Positions 32,501-44,500 of a DNA stretch of 64,000 bases are shown here, in pieces. Position 1 is the stretch's first letter. Every line of letters starts with the position of its first letter. Origin of the DNA: Ditylenchus dipsaci (taxonomy: Eukaryota > Nematoda > Chromadorea > Rhabditida > Anguinidae); assembly GCA_004194705.1 (NCBI GenBank), contig SADC01001252.1:48267-112266 (forward strand), written 5' to 3'. The notes below the pieces were generated by a model. That model saw only the letters and a list, made by a program, of their open reading frames with translations, was not told where the DNA came from and ran no database searches. The position numbers were made by a program, and so were the translations under genes.

Positions 32501-35500
32501 GCCCGAAAACAGAATTCAGGTATGCTATGGGCCCTAAAAACGATAAAATGGGTTGTCGGGTGTTTTGTAAATTAAGCATACAAGATTGACCATAAAACCA
32601 AAACCAAGACCAAGATTTCCAGAAATGACCAAGCAAGATCTCAAGACAAGGTTTTCAGTCGAAATTGGGGCAAGACAAGACAAAATCTTGGCCAAGATCT
32701 TGTCTTGTTTCTGTCTCTAATTTCAAATTAAGCCAAGTTAAATTGGGTCTTTTTTCTGACTGACGTTTAACCTTCTGTGCACTTTGATGCCACCTTTGAA
32801 GTACATGTATTTTCTGTTGCAACATAATGGTTAAATTTGCGTATCTGAAATTCATGGTATTCAGAAGTTAAAAGTCCCTCTTCTTCAGTCAAAATTGGCC
32901 CATTTGACTGGGTTCAATTTGAAATGGCCCAATCTTTGGCGTGCCATGAATTTCTGGGAGGAGAAGAATGTGCTCCAAAAGAAATTTCTCCTCTCTCGAA
33001 AATGGATGTTTTAAATTAAGCAGTATTTTAAACTAAAATTTTTAGCCACTTTGCCAGGCAAAATTTTTTTTTCGCGCATTGTAACATACGCTCTGATGAG
33101 AAGTGTTATGCTCACACTTTTCATATTCTACGCATTTTCGTGTTTTTATTCCAAGCATTTGGCCCTCTTAAAATATCTGAATTTCAAGGGGAATTTGACT
33201 AACTTGGTGCCCATTTTCGTCAAAAAAATATTGAACAAAAAAACTTGCCCAGTAATCCTAAAGAGTGTCCTTCTTGATTTGTTTCAAGCATAGCACCATC
33301 TTGAGAGTCCACTTCATCAAACTCTGTTAAATCTACTGTTTCCTCTTTTTGTTTATGGTGTGGAAGTTTATCAGCATCATCCATGGCTTCCATTGAGTCC
33401 AGATACATTTTCTTAAAACGCAACAAATTTGTTTCATCAAAAAACTGAGAAAAAGTTTCTGAACCTTTCTTTGAGTTCTCCTTTCGGGCCGGATGTTGAA
33501 TACTCATTTTTGGTGCCAGCACTACTTTCAAAGGCATTTCTTCCCAGGTTGGTTTCTAAGTCTTTCATGAGAGAAGCCACGTTGATTTCATTGGAGTTTC
33601 CAGAAATAGCCTAATACACAATAATGAGAAATTCATCAATTTGCAAATTGTAGTTTTACCAACGGGAATTGCACGTTCTCAATCTCAAACTTGGAGTTAT
33701 TCAACTCTCCATCCATCCCACAACTTCACGTGGTTCAAAAGGCTCTTTTAGGTCTAAATTATCAAAAATAAACTTTGAAAACCGCCGTCTTAGATGACAA
33801 TAGGAATTGCTGAGCTTAAAACTTGCAAAAAGTTGTACTGATAGGCGCACTTAGGGGGGGGTTCTAGCCGGGCTATAGCAACCGCAACCCCCCCCCCCCC
33901 TGTCAGAAAATCCTGGGTACGCCTATGGTTGTAATATTCAAAAAAAGTGCTGTCCCCCAACAATTCAAATTTCAACAATTCATATTGTCATCAATGGCGA
34001 TGGTCTTTCGAAAATTGATTGTTCAAGCAAATACGTACGAGCCAATTTCTCATGCATAGTCATCTTCAAGTCAAGTAGAATGTCATATGCTTCCTCATCC
34101 TCCTCGTCAGACATCTCAGCAAAGTTGTGTATAGAGTAGTTTGAGCCCATTGCAATCGACTCAGAAATAGCTTCATCGCCCATTGGCTGTGCTCCATTAG
34201 AATTGAGTATGGGATCTGGATTTTGGAATTCCACAGCATCTTCTGTAATAATTTTAATTTATTGGTTTTTTTAAGAAAAAGCATTTGCCTGGATCCCACA
34301 CGCCGATGCAGAAGGAATCCTGCAAATTGTTTGTATAAAAAAGCAGAAGACAAAAATTGCAAACACCAACTGTATCCATTCGATCCTCATCCTCACCATT
34401 CTCGCTGTGCATGGACACATTGAGACTGGATTTGCTAGGAGATTGCTCCTTTTCTTTCTCTGCCGAAATTATCCGTTTCAAATGGTCTAGATTTTTAATC
34501 GGCTGCTGGTTGTTTTCGCTGTTAATGGTTGTGTATTCCAACTTGTCCCATACAAAATTCTTGGAATTTCTGATTCTATACCAAAAGCTTCACTCATCAC
34601 TCTACAGCGGAGTTCATCGGCGAGTAAAAGAGAGTTCATTCTGAACACCCACTAACTACGTTTGAATTCACTGATTTCATATTAGTTGATAGTACAGTCA
34701 GTAATCATCCCTCCTAGAAGTCAATTTTTTCGTGGTATTTTAAAAATCTGGTATATACATCTACGTCATGGATCTGACTAATCTTTGAGAAAGTTGAGAA
34801 AATCATTAGTTTTTAAAAAGTTGAGCGCAGACCTTCAACTTAACCCTATACTTTGTCAAAACTGGTGGTTTTCTCAACTTTCTCAAAAACGTTTAAAGCT
34901 ATCATGTATACTGTAATTCAAGAATTTTGGCCACTTTTGAGCATAGTGAACGCGCCGTCCGTCGCCGTCCTAATTTTTTTATCGCCGTCCTGCATTTTCA
35001 CCAGATTTTTAGCTTTATAGCGGATTGCTTTTTTTATTTTACATCAGATAGTCAGTTTTTATTTTTATACCTTATTTTCGGGTGATCGTCCATGTTTCCT
35101 TTCATTTTTATTTCAGAACAATGGAGCCGTCCTAATTTTCCAGAAAATTTGCGAAAAGGTCGGAAAAGTTAGGAAGGCCCCGATTTTCCGAAATAAAAAT
35201 GAAAGGAAACATGGACGGTCACCCGAAAATAAATATTAAAAATGAAAACTGATTCTATAATGTAAAATAAAAAAAAGCAATCCGCTATAAAAAAATCTGT
35301 TGAAAATGCAGGACGGCGATCATAAAATTAGGACGGCGCGGTCACTATGCTTTTGAGAAGCTATAATTTTTTTTCAACCGTTTTTCAAAATTCTCTTAAC
35401 GCCAATCGACTCGCTACTTGATGGCACTTTGTTTGGTATATAAAGTTAAAAACACGATTTTTACTTGGTCCCCCTATGGTTTGGGCCCCGCCCTTCCAAA

Positions 35501-38500
35501 AGCCATCTAGAGGCCAGGACCCAAACCACAGGGGGACCAAGTAAAAATCGTGTTTTTGACTTTATATACCAAACAAATTGCCATAAAAACTGAGTCTATT
35601 AGCGTTAAAAAAAATTTTAGAAGCGTCTCGGAGAAAAAGTTATGGCTTTTCGAAAATTACCAAAATTCTCTAATGGCCAAATCGAAAAATTGAGGTAGTC
35701 TTATACACACAAATTTTTAAAATGCCCGTAAAAAAATTGTTCTCTAGGACGTTCAATGACTTTGCTCACAATTATTAAAGAAAAAACACCAACCTATACA
35801 TGACTGTAGGCAAGGCAATCAGCCTAATAATTTTCAATAATTTTCTTCCAAACCATACTTTCCGCACACTTACATAGTCCAGAGAGGAGAGGAAAGTGGA
35901 TGTATATGAACAAGTTCAGGCACCAGAACTTGACGCTGCGATGGATCTAAGTGCTTCTTTGTGCTACGAGAAGAAGAAATTCTCGGCAGCAACAGATTCA
36001 TCCTAGCTGACGTATGGTCCACATCCAAAGGTTTTGCTGCTGGTCATAGATTTTTAGCTGGTATTTGGCCATGAAGTACTGGTTGAAACTGGAGAATTTT
36101 TCGTCAGGAAATCCTGTTGAAGGGTTTTGGTCTCGACAAATCTTAAGAATTAATAAATCATAAAAATATAGAAAAATTGAATGAAATCTGCAACAGGCAC
36201 CATAGTCTATTCTGGAACAGGCACCCAGCAGTTTGCCTTGGTCCCCGAAGCTAATTTTTTTTGAAAAATTTTATTTCATTTTTTCAGTTTTAATTGTTTT
36301 ATTCTTCGAAGTTCGAACTTTACTTTACAACTTTATTCTAAAAAAGCAGTTAAAACTCAAATAAAAAATAAAAATTTTTTTTTGAAAAAATCAACTTGGA
36401 GGACCAAGGCAAACTTCTGAAGTGCCTGTTGCAGAATCGACTGAGAGGCCTGTTACAGAATCACTTCAAAAAATATAAACCTCCGCCACATAATAGTAAG
36501 TATTTGGGAGATTGGGTCTGTACCACGGCATTACTACAGCATCATAGAATTTCGCTTCATCAAACTTGAAATGCTGGCGAACTTCATCGGATGGAGTGGT
36601 CGGTGGTTCCCTGATGGTCAAACTAAGGTTCTTGTGATCCAATTGATACTCTTCCACACAACAGCCGTCCACGATACTGCGGACTAAAATTGACATATTT
36701 AAAAAATCCATTTTAAATTAGTGGAAACCTCTCTTTAATGGCACAACAAGCAGTGGAATGGGCGAGTGTTCAGGAGCAAATTCCACACCACCCCTGGCTA
36801 CACGAAGAATATCTTCAAATACATGGATGTGAAACAATTGAACCAAGTAAATATCGTCTTCAGTAAGCGAAATCATGGAGTTGGTCTTCTGGATGTGCAC
36901 TTCCATTTCCCCCTGACGTTGAAAGACTGGAAAGTTGGGCACCTGCGAAAATAACGAAGTTGACGTATATCCTCTAATACCGCCTTTCCCTGATTTGAAA
37001 AAAACTTTAACTTTGTTTTAAAAATTTGTGTTTTTGACCCAATTTTTAAAGACTGCTCTCTTAGGTAAACTGCCACTTAATATGTAACCAGTGAGATGAG
37101 CCGTACTTTGGGTAGTAATTTGTTTGATAGTACCTTTGAAAAATCGGGGTCAAAACTTCAAGGCCAAAAAGTCTATCTTGATTTTGGTGGATTATTACAG
37201 GTTTTACTTGCTTGCTTTCATTGCCAAGTCTAAATACTCATAAATCAGCACTTTTAGATCAAAATCGACAAAGTCTCTCAAAAAGTATTAATTTTCTGGA
37301 TGTTATTCATTTTTTGATATAAATAAGGTCTGCGACTGATTTGGTTTACAAAAAAGATGAAATATTCTGCAAAAAAATTTAGCAGCATATTTCAGCTTTT
37401 TCGCAAACCAAATCATATGCCCTAAATAAGCTAAGAAATTTTGGGTCTAAATCAGCAAAGTGCTAAGAAATGTGCGCACTTGGCAATCCTGGGTTATAGG
37501 TAAATACAGTTGACACTTTACAATTAAATGATCTCAAATAGACTTTCATTAAAATTGTGTTAATTTGTATTATTTCATTATCTTCTTCTTTTTCTAAAAA
37601 ACTCACTGATGGAATGTTTTAGTACTCAAAAAGCCAAAGGCAGAATCGACTTGAGAGGGATCCAGAATTCGACGTTTCTTCGGATTTCCTTCCTCACTGA
37701 TTGGCTTTGTCAATTTCATATCTATCAGATAGACATAGCAGGGTACATTGGGTTGAGGCAGGGTATCTAGCACGTGCTTAGACATCTTAAAAAAAACTGG
37801 GTAATCTTGAGCCAATAACAACTATAAATGTAATTGCCTTTCTGTCATAAAGTCTTCTCTTTTTACTGAGCCAGTTTTCATGGAAATGTAAGGCAAATCT
37901 TCGTCGTCCAACTCACTCAACAGGTTGGCTACAGTGTCTTTTCCCATTGGCAATAGATGGTCGTTCAACTCATTTCGTTCATGCAGTTTTTGACATCCCT
38001 TAAATTTAGAACATTTTTCAGTAAAATGCGATTCAGTGATTTTTGCTTCTTTTGGAAGGCTCATAACCAGGCGGACGGTACTTTTTTCTGCCCGCAAATT
38101 ACTTTTTTTTTGCCCGTTCGTTCGTTTTGCCTGTTTACTTTGAATTTTCTGATATTTTTTAAAAATCGATAATACCATCGCGTAGCCCTGCGATTCTAGT
38201 TTTCAACGTGGTATTATCTTATACAAGGTCTGCTAAAAATGAACAACAAAAACTTAAAAGTATAAACTAATTATTTTTTGACTTGGTTATACTTTTACCT
38301 TTTTTTATTTCATTATTTAGAGATTTTGTAGAGAATAATACCTTGTTAGAAACTAGAATCGCAGGGCTACACGATGCTGATATCATTTTTAAAAAAAGAT
38401 GATAAAATTAAGTAGATCAAGACAAAAAGAAATTTGCGGGCAAAAAAAGTAATTAGCGGGCAAAAAGTATTTTAGCGGGCATAAAAAAGTACCGTCTAAC

Positions 38501-41500
38501 CAGGCTTCCATAATTTATTTCAAAATCAGACCAAAAATTGCAAAATCAGATTTTAGGACTAAAATTCAGATTATTGAGTATTTGTGGAATCTAAAATTAA
38601 CCAAGTTCGGCGCTAGTAGCTAATACCCCCCCCCTAACCCTTGAATACTTGAATACCCCCCCCCTAACAAAATATGACCTTTCAAAAATACTATTACAAA
38701 TCCTTGCAACAAATAAGTTTAGGCTTAGCCCTTAGGCTCGGGTAGGCCAGCGTACAGATTGTGACTAATAAATGTTTACACACTTTGCTGGGGTCTGGAC
38801 ATTTATTTAGGTAATATTTACTTAATTTTAAAAAGAATTTTTTTTATTTGCTACTAGGTCCTAAATTCTTTAAAAATGGATTTTTGGACTAAAAATCAGA
38901 TTATTAAGAATTCTTGCTGTCTAAAATCAGCTTTCCTCTGATTAATCAACCCAAATGGAAGCCCTGCTCATAACTCGATTCTATGATCGTATTCCAAAAT
39001 CTGTAAATGCATATAGTCTCAACTCATTTTCTTTATTTTTAGTAAGCAATATCGAAAACATCTTTCGCTTGGTACTCTTGCAGTTTATTCAGCTTGTGCC
39101 CCACCTGGACCTTCCGATGGTTTAGATGTATTAAAATAGTTTCATGAGTTTACATATTTTCAAAATAAGATCACAAAAAAAAGATATCAAACGCCTACAA
39201 ATAAAACTGTTTTTATTTCTGACTTTTGAAAGATAGGCATGTTTTCGGCCCGATGACCATTTTTTGTCATTCTGACTCAAAATGAGACCCACCGAATAGC
39301 TGTATAATTTCTCGTGTAGATTCACATTTAATTTGATGGGTCTCATTCTGAAGTCAGAATGAGAGAATGGTCATGCTAACTTAGAATCACCAAATTTATT
39401 CAACGGGACAAAAATATGCTAACCACACTTCTCCCCAAAAAGTCAGAATAACTTAGGATATAGCAGCCTTCAAAAGTGGCGAAAATATTGAATTATCTTG
39501 CATAAAATAAAAACACTATAAATGACCAACCTTGAGTGCAACAGCCATCAATGCATGTGCTTTAGTGCTGGCGGGATGACCAAGGTTATAATCTCTTGAC
39601 CGGTGAGTTAATAGGGAAAACTAGCTCGGCTTGATAGCCCAAAAGGCGTGGCCTTCAACACAGGATATGCTTTGATTGGGGAACAAGTCTCGTGAACACA
39701 TCTGATGGCAGTTTGAGCAGTACCTAGAGAGCAATTAATTTTCGCACAAATTTGAATGTTAAGTGTACCGGTTGATTAAAGAAATGGCATTTGACATAGA
39801 TACGCGGGCTTTTGTTGACTCGACCACATACGGCGGAATGATTTCATCGATGTTTTCCATAATGCCATCCATTTAACTGGACTGTCCTCACATTTGTAGC
39901 GCTTCAGGATAAACTGAATGCAAAAATTCAAATTTAAAGGTTTTTATTAAAGCTAAACGGAAAATTCAAAAAAATATCCTACGTATCCGCTCTAATTATA
40001 AGCCACTCTCTAATTATACGCCACCCTTTTGGCAATTTTGACTGCCAAAATCAATGTTTGTGCCTACAGTCGAAGCTCTCTATAACGACTCTCAAGGGAC
40101 CGGCTAAACCGAGTCGTTATAGAGAGCGTCATTATAAAGAGCGTCGTTTTGACTTGAATGACTTAGCTCAGGACCAAATAGTTCTTCTTTCCGGATCGTT
40201 ATAAAGAGCGAGTCGTTATAAAGAGCGTCGTTATAGAGAGCGTCGACTTATTTTGTAAAAAATTTTCACAAGGTTGAAAAATTATACGCCCTGGCTTAGG
40301 CTTAGAGCGGATACGGTATTTACAAATAAAAATCTTTTTTTGCTTAATTCGAAGTTTTTAAAGTTTTGTTATTTTGAATATTACAAATATTTGTCTCAAC
40401 TTTTCTAATAGCTTATGTCTAGTCTTAGTTTCGCTTTAAAGAATCCTCTCGGTAGAGTACCGACTTCTGAATCCAATTTTGTTTGTTAAACTGTTGTCTG
40501 TAAAGTGTTTTTAGTCATTTGGTAACTGAGTATTTTAATTTTTTTTCAAACCGTAAAATGCAAGAATTTTTTGATGTTGATGTTTTCTAATAATCTAACT
40601 GTTTAAGACAAAGCAGCGAGGCTTTGCAAAATAAACATAAAATAATTTACATACTTCCTCCACTTGGGCATAAACACGTAACTCTTCATCGATTCTCCAC
40701 CGCTCCTTTTCAGATGTAAGAATGCAATATGTACCATTCTCTTTACGTGCCCTGCCACGCGACTAAAATAGACAAGGAAATAAAAATGTTCACAAGACAT
40801 TTTTTTGTATATGACAAACCTGAACAAAAGAGCGGAAGTCTGTAGGAGGATCATAGCGAACTACCAAATTGCATTGTCGCACATCAATGCCCTCTTCCAA
40901 AACACTTGTACAGACCAGCAAGTTGAGAGTACCATTGCGGAACTTCTGCAACACTGATTCCTGTCTCTTGTGTGCTGCGTTGGCCTCATCGGTGTCTACG
41001 AGAGTGCCACTGTGACCAACTACAAAATCGGCTTTGATGAATCAAACTCTTTGGGTTCCCATTTAGCCAGCATTTTCAGCAATACCTGTAAAATACAGGT
41101 CTAATACAGGCCCCGTCAAAAGAAGGGCCAAAACTCACATTGATGACATAGGCCACATATCTTTGCTCCACAAACACAAGTCCAAACAGAGGATCTTTGA
41201 CGGTTGATTTGGATCTAGTGTTCGGTTCATATGGCCGAAGGATTTCAAGGAGCCTCTTCATTCTGTTATTGACAAACGGCAAAAGTTTTTCATAAGATCG
41301 CACTCCGTGGACCTAAAATCAATGAAGAAATTTGTGCAAACGCAAAAAAAGCACAACAGAAACACACCTGATCACCAAGTATTTTAGTGCATGTGCGAAA
41401 AGCAGTTTCAGCGGCATTCAAAATCGCTTTTGTTTCGGACCCAAAGAAGGATCTTCAATAAACTTGGTTATCCTCTTTTGCCAGCAATGCACACTTTCTG

Positions 41501-44500
41501 AAATTTTCGAGAAAAAAATGGACAATACTTTTTTTGGCGCAAAACACTTTTTTTGGCGCAAATCTACTTTTTTTTGGCGCAAATGTTTGTTTTGCGTGAT
41601 TATATTATATTATATTTATTGCATCACCTATGAAAAATATTATACAAAAAGGTAAAAGTATGAACCAAATTAGAGCAACAATTTGGTTCATACTTTTACC
41701 TTTTTGTATAATATTTTTCATAGGTGATGCAATAAATGATACCTTAGCAGAAACTAGAAGAGCAGGGCTACATGATGATGGTAAAACTTTCAAAAAAGTT
41801 GAAAATTTTTAATCTAATTACGCAAAAGAAAAATTTGCGCCAAAAAAGTATATTTGCGCCAAAAAAGTATTGTCCGAAAAAAATTCAAATGTGTAAATAA
41901 TTTTAAGAAACTCACCCATGCACACCAACTTCCGACCTAAAACAAGAGATCTTAATATATTAACTGGAGTTTCAAAATTTACCTGGTCTAGCACACTAAA
42001 AGTTTCTGTTGATGGCTTCCCGAATGGGTGGTCTAGGGTCTACATCCATTTCTGACCGAAATTCACAGTTGTTGTTGACAAATTTTAGAAGCCGGTTCTA
42101 AAATGTAAGCTTAGTTGAAAAGTTTGTAATAACATGCTCACACCAGAATGTTTCTGGTTTTCAGATCTTTAAGGTGGTCGTTGTAACAAACGGCAACAAT
42201 CTGTAGCGGTTTAGCACCATATTTTAGCATCTAAACATTGTGGAATTGCAGAAAATATTTACGATGTAAACGTTTTTACTGTTGTCAGATCATTAACTGG
42301 TTCCAAATAGGAACACATAATCCTCTCCAAGCGATTAAAAGTCATCTGCAAGCGGGGAAGCAGTACTCTTTTGTTTAAGACAGAGGCAGTTAGTCCCAAA
42401 TACGACATCTCTTCTCTGAATTTCACGCAAATTATTGATGCACCGCAACTAAAAATATGAACCCATAGGCAAAACACGATACTGGTCCAGAATTAGACGG
42501 TAGGGATGCCGCCTTCCAAGACTATGGTGACATTCGTCAAATATAATCACAGCAGCCTGAGTGATGTCGAAAAAGGCGTGGTTTAACAAGTCCAAAAAAA
42601 CTTGAGCAGTAGCTACGATCACCTAGAATATCGTAACTAGAGACAATTTGCTGCAAACTACACAAACATTGTGCTTATTCGAAAATGCTGTGAATTCTTC
42701 CTTGTTCTTCCAACCTGTGTTCAATTTTCCATGCATTCGACCAACACTCAAACTACAGTGACATTCTATATGCAAGGCTTGCTGAAACATAGGCCTTTAA
42801 TTCCAACCTATTTGATAAACTCAAAACTCACCTGCTCCACAAGAGCAACTAAACCATAATTTATGAGTAAGAATTTGGAATTTTAATTATAGGAATTAAC
42901 CTTTATCAACCAAGAAAATTGCTTTTTGATCGTATTGCAAAATGTGATAGGAATATTCTTTGATCAACAAGACTGCAATGAAAGTCTTTCCGGCGCCAGT
43001 GCCAAGTGAACAGATTGTGTTGTGATGAACAGCACGATTTAACAATTCAAGCTTAAATTGTAAGATAGTATAACTTATAAAGCTCCATTCATACTCCCGC
43101 GGGACACGGGACACGGGACAAAATTTAGGTATAATTTTTGAATGTCCCGCGGGACAACAATTATGTCCCGCGTGACAGAGAAGCGGGACATGAGTCAAGG
43201 GACAAATTTAATTCTAAAATTTTGTTGTGCCGCGGGACAACAGTTTCGAGATGCGTGACAAACTCGCGGGACACCCTTTTTTGTCCCGCGGGACACCAAG
43301 TCACGGGACAATATTTTGTGTTTAGTAAAGTCTGGAAAAAAACGATTCTCATACATTTCTCTTAATGTTACTTCGCGTGTTCTCTTTCGTTTTTGCTAAA
43401 GCTGTGATCGATATTGAAGGCAACCGTTTTCGCCGTGTTATGGTACACGTTTTAGACAAATGTAAAATTTCGAATTGGAAGAAGCTATTGGTTGGTGGGC
43501 TTTGCGTAAGAAAAGAAGCTACGTCAGACCGGCTCATTATAAAAAGTGCTCTCCACCGCAATTCCTTCGCAGTTTTCTGGAGGTACTACAGCAGTCCGGA
43601 TGAAGGTGACTCGAAGCGGTTTTTGCGACTCAGCCAAACAGAGTTTGAAATGATTTATTCACTTGTATGTTACATGAATTGTTTGCTATCACAGCTTGGA
43701 TATAGTCTTGTCTGTCTTGTTTTAGGTTCGTCGTCAATTAGAAGCACATTGTCCTACGCATCTTAGGCCAATAGAGGGAAAAGAACGTCTGGCAGTTTTT
43801 ATCAGGCAACATACATAGCAACACGTTCAGCCATTGTTGTCATTTCAAAAACTTTCTTAGATTCATAGCATTTGGTCCAGCCTACAGCGCAGTGGCTCCT
43901 CTGTTCGTTATCGGTGATTCCACGGTGCATGACATCTGCAAAGAGGTATCAGAAGCGATTGTCACAGCTATGCAGACGGAGTACTTGCCAACGCCAACTC
44001 GCCAAACGTGGGTGAGAAACGCGGAGGGATTCAATCGACTCAGACAGTTTCCGAAGACTTTGGGGGCTATAGACGGGAAACATATCGCGATTGTGAAACC
44101 TGAGCACTCGGAGCAGCATTTTTCAACTACAATGTTTTTTAATGTCGGTTCTTGTGCCATTATGCTTCCGTGATTTCAGAAGTTCTGCTCGATTGTTCTT
44201 TTGGCCATTGCGGATGCGGAATCTCGCTTTCTGATGATGGATGTTGGTGCTTCTGGTCGAAACAGCGATTCAACGCTTTGGATTTCAAGCACCCCCCCCC
44301 CGCCCCCCCCCCCCCCCCGAAGCTGCTTTGCCACCAAATGAAGAGGGTTCGCTACCGTTTATTTTTCTTGGGACGGTGGATTCGGATGCACAGATCTGGT
44401 ATATTTAGGTCAATATATCTCAATCATAGAATCTATTTGATCTTTTTTTATTTAAGGTCCTGACTCCTTTCACAGATAGAGGTGCCAACTCACAAGAAAA

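Noticed and set aside
39010..39125. Possible extra Dicer exon in the 38.0-39.5 kb intron (minus-strand [15 protein letters not shown])
   Set aside because: The expected continuation ([19 protein letters not shown]) is in the exon at about 38004-37846; this piece matches no Dicer segment and ends in a stop.
44287..44320. Poly-C run within the Harbinger transposase as a real proline tract
   Set aside because: It lies between two conserved catalytic blocks, where relatives have a short loop. It is probably intronic or a run-length artefact.
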